Assembly: GCA_903813345.2 (NCBI GenBank)
Contig: CAIIXF020000006.1
Coordinates: forward strand, 37,601,936-37,661,935
Length of the DNA: 60,000 nucleotides
Direction: 5' to 3'
Source: Owenia fusiformis
Taxonomy: Eukaryota > Annelida > Polychaeta > Sabellida > Oweniidae
Positions 56,601-60,000 of this stretch are shown in pieces. A program made the translations under genes and the position numbers. How positions within the stretch are numbered: position 1 is the stretch's first letter; each line of letters begins with the position of its first letter. Under the pieces are notes generated by a model, which had not been told where the DNA came from, searched no databases, and saw nothing but the letters and a program-made list of their open reading frames with translations.

Positions 56601-59567
56601 GTACTACACTTGTGAATCATGGGAAATATGACATCATAATGTTTACAGAAAAAACATGGTAGACAGACATTTCGTAAACGTTGATGAAAGTGATATTTTG
56701 ACTTTGCTAGACGACAAGTATAGCAAAGTATAACGAAAAATTAACATTAATTTACAAGTGAGTATGCAGTTATGTGCCAAAACAAAGAGTTTAGCTACCA
56801 CTGTCTTAAGATTTTCTTAAAAAAATCATTGCTGGCGTGGTTCGGAGAAAAGATTGTGAAATGAAGCCATGATTGATGACTGTCGTCTATATGTGTATTA
56901 TTAGTTTCTTCTGACTAACAAAACAATTGTAGACCTCTCCATTCGGTCAACCGTCAAAACCATATACCTCGACTGTAAACCTTGAAACTACTGTTGACCT
57001 CGACCTTCGGTCTCTGTCAACAGTAGTTTCTCGGTTTACAGTCTCGGTATACAATTTTGCCGGTTGACCTCTGGAGAGGTCAACAATTGTATAATGTTTA
57101 CCCTTTTCCCCATTAAGTTCATTTTGTTACAAGTATTTAATTATAGTTAAATTACATGTCCTGTGTCAATTTATGTTTCACAACTCATGCGGGTTTCTCC
57201 AAACGAAAATGTTTATCATTTAATCATATATCTGTTAATACAACCAAGTCGATAAACCTCATATGTTTCTGTGTAGGTTTTGATGGGGTCTATTGCGAGA
57301 ACAACATCAACGAATGTCTGCCCAATCCATGTAGCGCTAATTACAGCTGTATCGATGGTATCGACTCATACACATGTTTCTGCGATCCCTCCTGGCCATG
57401 CGCTGGATACCCTTGGTGGATTTGGCTTATTATAGGGATTGCTTTTCCCGTATTAGCAATCATTGTCATCTTGATCGTGTTGAGATTGAAAAAACGATAT
57501 AAAAAGAGGTATGCTACTTATTATAATATTAAATAATTGGTGATAATTTTTTCAAGTGTTTTTATCACTTGCTCTTTTAAGAAGTGAAAATATTTGATCA
57601 TAAAGTGATCAATGCAGATTCAGACACGTTACTAGTCAGTTTAATTCTGCCTTTGATACGCACAACATGTGAAACGTGATAGGATTATCTTATACCATTA
57701 ATTCCCGATGCTTAATAAAGCAGCTCAGTCGTTGTCGGATCTTCTTTCAAAACTACAGTCATTTAGCTCCGCGGGGTAAGTGTGTACCATATTGGTTACC
57801 CGATTCGTTCCCCCGGTTCGGGCACTTTGCTTATTGCGTAAAGTACTTCAGGGTGTTCGACTTAGCGGCCCACGACTCGTAAAACGTCAGTGGGTTGTAC
57901 GTGCATGCCTATTTTGCGTGTTGAAGAACACAGGACTCCTTCAATCAAGGAGGGGTTTCTGGGTCTGTCCTTCAGGATCATTGGAGTAAAAAATTATGAC
58001 CATACGTGTACGGAATATACCGAAGAGGTATAGCTCACCTTCATTGGTGGTAAACAAAAATATACAATACAGTATCCCCAATATTAAAGATATAGTCTTT
58101 TCTCGAGGGGACAGCTAGATTCCAAGTCGTTTGTATAGTAAGAGCTTTTAATTTGATGACCACTGCTCTGAGTCAATAATTTTTTAAACATTCTTCATAA
58201 TCGTATAACATATTTTGTCTGCAGTGATCACAAAGTCCATCCAGAAGGGGAAACATGTAAGAGTCAGGGTACTTCTGTTGAAACGTCTACTGACGACCTG
58301 AATACGAGCACAACTGAGAACTCATGGGAGAAATATTTTACGGATCTAGCATCGATACCTTTTGCAAGAATGGCTTCTACTCTGGTAGGTTTTACTGTGA
58401 TATGTTATAGATACGCATAAAATATTATAAATCTGTTTTAGGATATTTATTTTTCTTTGGGTATCGTTGTAGATAACAACAACCAGATAACAGTTAATGT
58501 TGACATTGTTTTAGGCTGCAATATCACATGAATATAATAGTTTAACGTTCTTGTATAAACAGGAAATAAAATAGTAAGAAAACAAAAAGGTTGATTGTGG
58601 ATTGTGCTCATTTTGGATAGAGTGTTGAAGCGCAATATTGTACAATGATACATAATATTGTTTTGTGTTGACTCTGAACATGTATGTTGCAAGGGTCCAG
58701 AGCAAAAGATTTTGCATTGGTCCCTAATTTATGTGACTGTGTTTTGAAAGATTATTTTTTGTGAATTTTTTTTATCAAACTGAGCCACCAGCCATAGTAT
58801 TACACGTTGTTACGCATATTGCGTTATAGAATTGCATAATATAGCGACGTGATATGAATTATTTTTAGAACAATCAACAGTTACACAATGAAAAAGGCCC
58901 TAGTGATCGGAGTGGTGACTATTCAGAGAACAATGAGTTAACTAAGACTATGGATGATGAAACTTCCTCACCAGCATGTCCTGATGTGACCGAGATAGGA
59001 GATGAATCAAAAGACTTCGATTCTGGAATTTTGTCTGACAATTCACCAACACCCGATAGACTAACGGAAGAAACCGATTCTAAAGACGAATTGGAAAAAG
59101 AGGTTCCCCAAAAGGCAAGTTCCAAATGAATTCAAATAAAATAGATGCAAATGTATTTGTTTTACGTGTTATTCCATCATCCAATAATAACTAGAATAAT
59201 AGATAAAGCATCCCATTGATATTTACATGCAAAGTGTTTATCATGGTTTTATTATCTAGGAAATGCAAATAAATGTTTGTACGCTAAAACTGGCGTTCTA
59301 TAAAGATGGACCAATTGAAAAAAAATTTTAAAAATACAAATTAGAAAGTATATTACTTCGTGATTTAGAAAAATCATATTCTGTACAAGATATGTTTGCT
59401 CTGTAAAATTATTCTTGACATGATCTAATGTGTCTCTTTTACAGGATGCTGAGTTCATTACTGTAAAGCCTGGGGATTTGTCGCCTCCACATCGGGAAAA
59501 CACAATTTACAAATTAAAGGAGGACAAAACAAAACTATTCTTGATAAAAAATAATGGAAAGAAATAA
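719..59567 (+). CDS. Giant multi-exon membrane protein with a lipid-transfer (vitellogenin-type) N-terminus, FN3-like repeats, EGF and TM helix
   Basis: About 80 exons chain in one direction with GT-AG (one GC-AG) introns, and nearly every junction keeps the reading phase, giving about 5,100 residues. Order of modules: LPD_N beta-barrel and superhelix, helical region, M23/LECT2-like domain, two unknown globular regions, PAN-like, FN3-like repeats, ConA-like lectin, tandem-95/cadherin-like, EGF, transmembrane helix, acidic tail. The first exon seen begins inside a codon (one base before a Phe codon), so the start and signal peptide are missing and probably lie upstream. One exon (10676-10958) needs a frame change, and one 28-bp exon (20672-20699) is inferred from phase. 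The prediction could in principle fuse two neighbouring genes, but no stop codon, promoter-like gap or phase break separates the parts. Family name: I recognise the domains, not a named gene. Confidence 0.8.
898..1437. other. Intron without recognised content
   Basis: Separates the first two visible coding exons. Contains 'tatagtataggtactata' short palindromic AT DNA and a GC-richer patch with 'acggcggccgt' near 1182 and 'acggccgcc' near 1296. Overlapping open frames on both strands there are not supported by splice signals. Confidence 0.5.
2803..4756 (+). CDS. Module 2: LPD_N alpha-helical superhelix and furin-type cleavage site
   Basis: Exons 2803-3089, 3266-3320, 3557-3691, 3930-4141 and 4429-4756 (about residues 218-557). 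Sequence is a series of paired helices: LRQAVELLMQLSNDG, MRMAAIDVLGIVGSNHS, VRNRAMLVLGSIAKTLNEHH, KAGLIHALGNAGHE, LLKRSAVHALKSFHNDEV and DHILSVALNDPEDHVR. Runs such as 'R..A..LG.IG...' and 'R.AAV.AL+......' are typical of the horseshoe superhelix of vitellogenin and apolipophorin. At 4612-4623 the protein reads R-Q-K-R followed by Gly, a good furin consensus at the position where insect apolipophorin and some vitellogenins are also cut after the helical domain. After the cut comes GIDIFKGIEFKLELPG, perhaps the start of a C-sheet-like region. Confidence 0.8.
4910..7420 (+). CDS. Module 3: long amphipathic-helix region after the furin site
   Basis: Exons 4910-5055, 5610-5942, 6196-6338, 6493-6563, 6683-6840 and 7254-7420 (about residues 557-896). 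The first exon still looks beta-rich (GHFLIDIYDTAYARGVVGF). The rest is rich in Lys, Ile, Leu, Val, Asp and Glu with few Pro or Gly, for example DALIDAIKDIPKRINLKATI and AAQQIEDALRNAAKSVKNLL, which suggests amphipathic lipid-binding helices like those of apolipoprotein B or apolipophorin. No enzyme motif is seen. In this position other large lipid transfer proteins have beta-sheets and helices of the lipid pocket, so a lipid role is an inference from position and composition only. Confidence 0.75.
7655..8650 (+). CDS. Module 4: LECT2/M23-peptidase-like domain, first zinc ligand apparently lost
   Basis: Exons 7655-7859, 8030-8161 and 8465-8650 (about residues 896-1070). After a helical start the protein reads GCTNGFYPST, then YELQGADLEV, KIVVPFSGFLSI, LGTVV and CQIPHIHFAMKKNGT, then VIDPTRYF. 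This follows the layout of lysostaphin-type (M23) domains and of their vertebrate relative LECT2: HxGxD, 'V.AP.sG', 'LGt', HxHf, 'DP..YL'. The aspartate (7833-7835) and the HIH motif (8522-8530) are present. The residue four before the aspartate, normally the first zinc histidine, is leucine (7821-7823). The domain is thus probably non-catalytic, perhaps a binding domain as proposed for LECT2. Assignment rests on motif order; overall identity is low. Confidence 0.6.
8766..9060 (+). repeat. Partial duplicate of the 20220-20530 exon/intron segment, not an exon
   Basis: The segment reads DLSPGFSAMWNDHSS, close to KDLSPGLSTLFAEST at the end of the real exon 20029-20268, and the following about 200 bases (from 'caatgcattgggt' to 'ccatggcaacc') align with the intron after that exon. 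It cannot be spliced in phase between 8650 and 9759, while those two exons join perfectly in phase 0. It is best explained as a decayed copy, or as two copies of one dispersed repeat. Confidence 0.55.
9759..12047 (+). CDS. Module 5: unrecognised region with a polybasic site; one exon needs a frame change
   Basis: Exons 9759-9855, 10009-10256, 10375-10519, 10676-10958 and 11947-12047 (about residues 1070-1362). It begins with a Ser/Pro/Lys-rich linker and a polybasic RKRKKRK (10023-10043), another possible proprotein convertase site. A helical part follows (KEITDELLSKLGLPNI; LLTRLNRYVNQLK), then a beta-rich part. Exon 10676-10958 reads YTFSVSKYNVEESIQELLP in one frame up to about 10820 and SVVVDPCTNTLTINVDDW in another from about 10830. 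Its length (283) does not fit its two flanking phases, so there is a 1-2 base indel, a tiny intron I cannot see, or an assembly error. Exons 11947-12047 and 19231-19375 join in phase across a 7.2-kb intron holding a large transposon. No family recognised. Confidence 0.65.
14340..16930 (+). pseudogene. Degraded non-LTR-type reverse transcriptase inside the 6.7-kb element
   Basis: Pieces in several frames line up with the RT type common in marine animal genomes. They are: an N-terminal RTIIFNELTVPSED segment (about 14380-14440), QPIEVGCRA (about 15090-15120), SDPDREMPLGNFP (15520-15570), CFIPKELKFERLNQFR then LDAEGKIFWAI (about 15785-15880), and the catalytic-core block AFMDDIIVLTSSVVRTRW (16312-16365). 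The block NDLWSMDRGELNFQRAFLDL, with a CPKC pair, lies at 16700-16835, and DGQYRWRHD lies near 16895. Frameshifts and stops (for example after 15661 and at 16841) break it, and a separate insertion (about 14508-15057) interrupts the N-terminal part. The longest intact piece is 16190-16843. It is not expected to make a working enzyme. Confidence 0.8.
14508..15057. mobile_element. Insertion nested in the dead reverse transcriptase
   Basis: The RT-like reading stops near 14507 (after FDEAKQGL) and resumes near 15058 (ALLRQ.GG). Between them is AT-rich, non-coding DNA with imperfect inverted ends: 'aggacgcaaaaattg' near 14551 against 'aaaattgcgtcct' near 15018, and 'ggacacactttttt' twice near 14979 and 14999. 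The exact borders and target-site duplication are uncertain. Confidence 0.4.
19231..22061 (+). CDS. Module 6: unrecognised globular region, glycine-rich then beta-rich
   Basis: Exons 19231-19375, 19518-19627, 20029-20268, probably 20672-20699, then 20812-20882, 21179-21336 and 21848-22061 (about residues 1362-1684). The 20029 exon (LISKINNVLNKVFTEDFESF, PLRFLFMIGPIPAKFGMHTF) is followed by a glycine-rich FGAGGSYGMGFSCGF and then long alternating hydrophobic strands (ALRVGFSFLYAEARL; PLRLTLNIGLYMKIKIG). Exon 20268 ends in phase 0 but exon 20812 starts in phase 1. The 28-bp exon (acceptor 'tttctgtag', donor 'gtttaa') repairs this and reads FPLAANLGC. The GSYGMG motif echoes GSYGFG at the end of exon 10676-10958, so modules 5 and 6 may be diverged repeats of one fold. 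No known domain recognised. Confidence 0.65.
22225..22862 (+). CDS. Module 7: first, diverged FN3-like repeat with FCxG and CD signature
   Basis: Exons 22225-22449 and 22656-22862 (about residues 1684-1828). DDVSQVDMVFCIGKYKGGCD corresponds to the strand-C 'Y.VAIGTSPGG.D' part of later repeats, and PLYYLIQATNSQGSS corresponds to 'YYV.VKA.N.AG'. The exon opens with NDNRKRSAN, a further dibasic stretch. It lacks the 'DTTPP' start of the later repeats. The FC.G...C.. signature recurs near 26830 (VDFCLGRSRRDC) and 38806 (MFCFGTLPGRCD), which marks a cysteine-containing subclass of the repeat. Confidence 0.65.
23189..24332 (+). CDS. Module 8: PAN/apple-like cysteine module
   Basis: Exons 23189-23324, 23728-23933 and 24209-24332 (about residues 1828-1983). 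The middle exon gives YPQACARDCLALPPAKCASF, then NYDYGPNGLCELYEL, the C..C......C..F.Y......C.L spacing typical of PAN/apple domains, which bind proteins or carbohydrates in clotting factors, HGF and many invertebrate adhesion proteins. The flanks (LAVGYGHGIWGDQEVPWHEV; ERLGVGHADEYSYNDLD) complete about 150 residues. Phase joins are good; the acceptor at 23188 is chosen over the 'cttgcag' 7 bases further in because only it keeps the frame. Confidence 0.6.
24001..24110. repeat. 36-bp minisatellite, three copies
   Basis: Unit beginning gtgtatgatcatagacc and ending cgccgaacaca is repeated three times with one mismatch, in the intron between the second and third PAN-module exons. There are no spacers, so this is not a CRISPR-like array. 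Confidence 0.85.
24503..32419 (+). CDS. Module 9: FN3-like repeat block A
   Basis: Exons 24503-24674, 24994-25106, 25885-26055, 26510-26690, 26800-26966, 28490-28663, 28796-28990, 30191-30618, 30841-30962, 31124-31289, 31954-32113 and 32254-32419 (about residues 1983-2721). The period is roughly 115-140 residues. Each unit opens with a proline signature (ADFTPPAPG, VDTSPPFVN, VDTTPPVAG, IDMTPPLRG, VDLTAPIVQ, IDPTPPK), then a tryptophan strand with an acidic loop (LANWGNFRDLESGILDYKLA; TANWQFEDPESGIERF), then YYV.VKA.N with small residues. This is the beta-sandwich pattern of FN3/Ig-like repeats in large invertebrate surface proteins. Many N-x-S/T sites fit an extracellular location. At 31120-31123 the acceptor is a 'tagcag' pair, so one residue may vary. 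Confidence 0.75.
25107..25884. other. Intron, nothing recognised
   Basis: AT-rich DNA between two FN3-like exons. The open frame running into exon 25885 from 25764 is chance: the exon begins at the 'atttttag' acceptor with the needed phase. Confidence 0.5.
26320..26515 (+). repeat. 52-bp tandem repeat that copies a splice acceptor
   Basis: About four units of 52 bp ('tgttcatatgtttaatctag' then 'atggagcctatttgtt...'). The last unit contains the acceptor 'taatatag' and the first codons (GATGGCGCCTAT) of exon 26510-26690. The earlier units carry the same acceptor-like sequence and exon-like start. Reading from an upstream copy runs into a TAA, so only the last copy can be used productively. Confidence 0.85.
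26967..28489. repeat. Intron with a two-copy tandem duplication
   Basis: Between about 28010 and 28215 two units of roughly 105 bases repeat, each ending 'cataattacaggagtgaacg'-like. The rest of the 1.5-kb intron shows '(ta)n' at 27706-27720 and nothing else I recognise. Confidence 0.5.
28991..30190. other. Intron with hairpin element and repeat-like flanks
   Basis: Apart from the hairpin at 29155-29275 it has AT-rich repeat-like sequence ('gttttatgtccaataca', 'aaaaaagattaaat'). No coding potential seen. Confidence 0.5.
29155..29275. repeat. Hairpin inverted-repeat element
   Basis: 'ttcataaaacaaatgtta' at 29164 onward pairs with 'aatatttgttttatgaa' near 29243-29259, and the inner 'gcgaactacccaccgtcgt' pairs with 'acgacggcggtggttcgc'. 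Looks like a small foldback MITE in the intron between FN3-like exons. Confidence 0.7.
31485..31694. mobile_element. 210-bp MITE with CAGGCCCGTAGCC ends and GTAAG duplication
   Basis: It starts CAGGCCCGTAGCCAGG at 31485, ends with the complement CTGGCTACGGGCCTG at 31694, and is flanked by a direct GTAAG on each side (31480-31484, 31695-31699). Long G and C runs fill both arms. The minus-strand open frame across it is only a by-product of these runs. Confidence 0.85.
34471..35642. repeat. 1.17-kb near-perfect palindrome centred at 35056/35057
   Basis: The two 586-bp arms meet without spacer at 'atctttaaagat'. Both arms carry the same short open frame in opposite directions: about 34429-34683 on + (KLLDAVKELNHWDMNKSC) and 35433-35627 on -. 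A few substitutions separate the arms, so they are not an assembly mirror of one read, but the palindrome may be recent. Strong hairpin potential. Confidence 0.8.
35860..36601 (-). pseudogene. 3' end of a LINE (Jockey/CR1-like) retrotransposon with ATCAA tail
   Basis: The minus-strand frame (36601 down to 36137) reads LFQSLNWTPIQEMIRYRKS, MYQAISCISPPYI, ATRAVVENSLYVPKPKLEIF and GSHLWNKLDKTVKESDSVNSF, the usual C-terminal tail after the RT domain of Jockey/CR1-type LINEs. Towards lower coordinates follows a short 3' UTR ending in repeated 'atcaa' units (about 35860-35880 read on the - strand). The RT domain is absent, as in a 5'-truncated insertion. Confidence 0.75.
37881..48465 (+). CDS. Module 10: FN3-like repeat block B
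   Basis: Exons 37881-38011, 38164-38423, 38675-38941, 39771-40017, 40225-40443, 40555-40648, 41668-41785, 42231-42376, 43126-43517, 45140-45440, 46746-46875, 47094-47339 and 48253-48465 (about residues 2721-3643). Further copies of the repeat: VDLTAPKIR, TDNTAPVEG, VDNTPPVVG, VDTTPPNTG starts; YELAVGTSPGG and FYEVAVGTDRR strands; MTLRVKNGAGL and VTIRATNAAGL ends. Exon 43126 has two donors, 43517 (phase fits the next exon) and 43599 (82 bases later, in frame but phase does not fit); I chose 43517. Exon 47094 has a 'cagcag' acceptor pair. The donor of exon 40555-40648 is the seed of a 38-bp minisatellite. Confidence 0.75.
38942..39770. other. Intron holding the 441-bp Mutator-like MITE
   Basis: Outside the MITE (39214-39654) I see only AT-rich DNA. 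The minus-strand frame near 38954-39142 has no support. Confidence 0.5.
39214..39654. mobile_element. 441-bp Mutator-like MITE with 9-bp duplication
   Basis: The ends GGCTTTGTATAAAA...TTTTATACAAAGCC are inverted and continue as 'cctcctacctcatg'/'catgaggtaggagg'-type arms. The 9-bp direct repeat CTATTTCAT flanks it (39205-39213, 39655-39663), a length typical of Mutator-type insertions. Confidence 0.85.
40629..41410 (+). repeat. 38-bp minisatellite of about 20 copies grown from an exon/intron border
   Basis: Unit 'gaatcacctattgtgag' + 'gtattttaataacattccatt'. The first half is the last 17 coding bases of exon 40555-40648, the second half the start of its intron. Some copies keep 'gaggtatt', others read 'gagatatt' and have lost the GT. 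Later copies are more diverged. An additional copy used as donor would add 38 bases and change the frame. Confidence 0.9.
42377..43125. other. Intron, nothing recognised
   Basis: About 750 bases between FN3-like exons, with low-complexity AT DNA. Confidence 0.5.
43600..44725. other. Intron part with unassigned repeat-like DNA
   Basis: Contains 'ttgagggataaagggacgcc' and 'aaatggccgccat', which look like dispersed-repeat sequence, and two similar 40-base stretches near 43740 and 43900 ('aaatgtac...cactctcc'). No gene seen. Confidence 0.4.
44726..45112. mobile_element. Inverted-repeat MITE just upstream of an exon
   Basis: The left arm (CAGCTGGAAAGTAACATTTT onward) and right arm (its complement, ending at about 45112) pair over more than 100 bases. 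The element ends about 27 bases before exon 45140, so it provides part of the branch-point/polypyrimidine region of that acceptor. Confidence 0.75.
45541..45740. mobile_element. 200-bp MITE with CCGGTGTGAAAGAAATTA ends
   Basis: 'tgccggtgtgaaagaaatta' at the left is matched by 'taatttctttcacacctgg' at the right. Inner arms are AT-rich. It lies directly next to the 45752-46661 element. Confidence 0.75.
45752..46661. mobile_element. 910-bp element with GACGTGTCGCAAAAAG ends
   Basis: The left end GACGTGTCGCAAAAAG and right end CTTTTTGCGACACGTC are exact inverted copies. The interior contains 'tgtggaggacgaaagg' twice (near 46320 and 46530) but no coding sequence I recognise. Confidence 0.7.
47438..48089. 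mobile_element. 652-bp TA-flanked MITE with CAGGGTGTCCC ends
   Basis: It starts CAGGGTGTCCCCCGAAAGTA and ends with its near complement at 48089, flanked by TA (47436-47437, 48090-48091). The inverted arms extend more than 200 bases. Ends resemble those of the 6.7-kb element at 12417, which suggests both use Tc1/mariner-type transposases. Confidence 0.85.
48880..51432 (+). CDS. Module 11: concanavalin-A-like lectin/LamG-type region
   Basis: Exons 48880-49054, 49274-49413, 49587-49700, 49832-49943, 50107-50253, 50492-50628, 50923-51101 and 51300-51432 (about residues 3643-4022). After a closing FN3-like piece (LIEPNAPEAGSVKDG) comes a beta-jelly-roll-like sequence: HYEFEMKAGGSQLQSVTSVV, YAVLWCTWLKDTMDHNYEVI, SWHTYGINLQMEDNNIELFI and DGAIKAILYG. 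'YEFEMKAG', the 'W..Y...W....I.FyVDG' run and the late aromatic strand recall GH16/LamG folds. No ExDxE catalytic motif is visible, so a binding rather than a hydrolase role is likely. Assignment is by pattern only. Confidence 0.6.
51653..54817 (+). CDS. Module 12: cysteine-rich linker, FN3-like repeat block C and an unknown domain
   Basis: Exons 51653-51848, 52374-52549, 53030-53219, 53355-53525, 53647-53881, 54169-54489 and 54675-54817 (about residues 4022-4499). The first exon has a CMPCITSCAALYCDPHC cluster. Then come LDTSGPVIDVLYHID, ARWDAYDLESQ, VVLFEWAIGSAKDRTD and YYITLRVTNGAGG, one complete FN3-like unit. From 53355 a second type of beta domain (ASVNITCKDEFFDTNLPVDV; CFDQDSTGIEWVQ) and a Cys-containing segment (EVCQPGNVCST, ECCRLSKFSAL) follow, which I do not recognise. 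All seven exons join in phase. Confidence 0.7.
51893..52230. repeat. Hairpin plus three 27-bp palindromic units
   Basis: 51893-52028 folds back on itself ('atcctatgattttgaggaat' with 'cagaatatc...catagga'). From 52130 three copies of 'cggagtatatcgtcacgat' + 'atcctccg' follow, each itself almost palindromic. Intronic, between 51848 and 52374. Confidence 0.7.
54501..54572. repeat. Short perfect-stem hairpin in an intron
   Basis: 'atgctcagcgccataaggat' at 54501 onward pairs with 'atccctttggcgctgagcat' ending near 54571. Could fold in the pre-mRNA just after donor 54489. Confidence 0.7.
55136..56239 (+). CDS. Module 13: furin site, tandem-95/cadherin-like repeats and start of EGF
   Basis: One 1,104-base exon, by far the longest (about residues 4499-4867). 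Early on it has R-H-K-R followed by Gln-Ala (55237-55248), a strong furin consensus. Then PPRITSADFIWVFEDYGLSL, 'ASDEENDDI', NGKLTYRPCPHCNGIDKFYF and LTIEIRQANDAPM match the tandem-95/cadherin-like repeat (ED..l, D.end.l, tY.P...f.G.D.f, vNDaP). A second, diverged unit (GAMDYDRDDDLTL ... VYTPKQNFYGEDV ... LTIHIHVLE) follows. The exon ends in an EGF-like start (CKHNSTC ... YFCNCNPG). The absence of introns here, against about 180 bases for the other exons, suggests a different origin of this block. Confidence 0.8.
56931..57091. mobile_element. 160-bp foldback MITE
   Basis: Starts ACAATTGTAGACCTCTCC and ends with its near complement GGAGAGGTCAACAATTGT. The two halves pair along almost their whole length ('gactgtaaacc'/'ggtttacagtc', 'actactgttgacc'/'gtcaacagtagt'). 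It lies in the intron between the two EGF-encoding exons. Confidence 0.85.
57277..57508 (+). CDS. Module 14: EGF-like pair end and single transmembrane helix
   Basis: About residues 4867-4944. The exon completes one EGF (GFDGVYCENN) and encodes a second beginning NINECLPNPCSANYSC and ending TCFCDPSWPC; 'INEC' fits the calcium-binding EGF type. Next is a hydrophobic stretch of about 23 residues (WIWLIIGIAFPVLAIIVILI) followed by RLKKRYKKR, a stop-transfer signal. The protein is thus type I, with everything upstream outside the cell and the rest inside. Confidence 0.9.
57509..58224. other. Intron between transmembrane exon and tail
   Basis: Short open frames here (57676-57989) overlap in two frames, have no good splice signals and are not supported. 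Confidence 0.5.
58225..59567 (+). CDS. Module 15: acidic, Ser/Thr-rich cytoplasmic tail and stop codon
   Basis: Exons 58225-58384, 58869-59114 and 59445-59567, about 176 residues. Rich in Ser, Thr, Asp and Glu (ETSTDDLNTSTTENSW; DESKDFDSGILSDNSPTPDR), with no kinase, PDZ-end or ITIM-type motif that I can assign. The second exon ends AAG|GCAAGT, a consensus GC donor; with the 'ttttacag' acceptor at 59444 the frame stays open to TAA at 59565-59567 (last residues IKNNGKK). If that intron is not removed, the reading stops at TGA 59127-59129 after KASSK, giving a shorter tail. An AATAAA overlaps the stop codon (59563-59568). Confidence 0.75.
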
Positions 59568-60000
59568 ACAATTTTCTTGCGCTTGTATCCAATTTCAGCC
59601 AATCAGAACGTGGTTAATTGCTTGCACTGTATGAATTTAATGCTGTCTGCTATTTTAGATTCTAGTACTAATGTAATACTAATTTTAGTGATATAGATTC
59701 CATTTTGATGGCATCGGTTTTATAATTCCAAGTCGCTGTCAAATTGACTGCATTATTAACTTCCCTTCTCAGACGGGGACACATCAAAATTGGGAATTTG
59801 TTTTTCAAAATGTAGAATATAATCTTTTGAAGAATACGTGGCTCATGGGGCAAGAGACTGGATATATGAACTGTGAGGACATGAAATTTATATTAGATAG
59901 ATAAAGATGGAGATGTACACAAAAGAAACAGTCATCTAGGACTTGGATAAATTTGAAATTGATGTTTGTGATGACCTAGTTAAACACTTGCAACACGCAT
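59568..60000 (+). other. Downstream region with a possible extra exon
   Basis: A good acceptor 'cccttctcag' at 59763-59772 precedes a 44-codon open frame to TAA 59902-59904 (TGTHQNWEFVFQNVEYNLLK at its start). It could be an alternative last exon, a neighbouring gene's exon, or chance. No donor from the main gene points to it uniquely. Confidence 0.25.

Noticed and set aside
57676-57989. Two overlapping open frames in an intron
   Set aside because: No splice sites and no resemblance to known proteins.

Overview
The window is intron-rich, AT-rich animal genomic DNA. Canonical GT-AG introns, no operons or ribosome binding sites, and many short inverted-repeat elements (TA-, TTAA-, 5-bp and 9-bp-flanked) plus decayed non-LTR retrotransposon pieces argue for a marine invertebrate. 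A non-vertebrate deuterostome such as a hemichordate, echinoderm or amphioxus is my best guess, but the sequence alone does not settle the phylum.

Almost the whole window is one giant gene on the + strand. I could chain about 80 exons (719 to 59567, about 15.4 kb of coding sequence, about 5,100 residues) by matching splice sites and reading phase. The 5' end (signal peptide and start codon) is not visible and probably lies upstream. The protein starts as a large lipid transfer protein: a vitellogenin/apolipophorin-type N-terminal beta-barrel (719-2627) and alpha-superhelix (2803-4756) ending in an RQKR furin site. It continues with an amphipathic helical stretch (4910-7420), a LECT2/M23-peptidase-like domain that seems to lack one zinc ligand (7655-8650), two unrecognised globular regions (9759-12047, 19231-22061), a PAN/apple-like module (23189-24332), a long run of fibronectin-III-like repeats with 'VDTTPP' starts (about 22225-48465), a concanavalin-A-like lectin region (48880-51432), more beta domains (51653-54817), an RHKR furin site and tandem-95/cadherin-like repeats (55136-56239), EGF modules and one transmembrane helix (56120-57508), and an acidic cytoplasmic tail (58225-59567). 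It is therefore predicted to be a single-pass cell-surface protein whose ectodomain carries a lipid-binding module and several adhesion modules, probably cut by furin-like proteases.

The introns hold the mobile DNA. A 6.7-kb TA-flanked long-inverted-repeat element (12417-19149) contains a dead reverse transcriptase. A 5.1-kb TTAA-flanked element (32766-37859) has a nested 1.2-kb near-perfect palindrome and a LINE 3' fragment. Smaller inverted-repeat elements lie at 29155-29275, 31485-31694, 39214-39654, 44726-45112, 45541-45740, 45752-46661, 47438-48089 and 56931-57091. Two minisatellites have grown out of exon-intron borders of the gene itself, copying a splice donor (40629-41410) and a splice acceptor (26320-26515). 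No tRNA, rRNA, CRISPR array or second convincing gene was seen.
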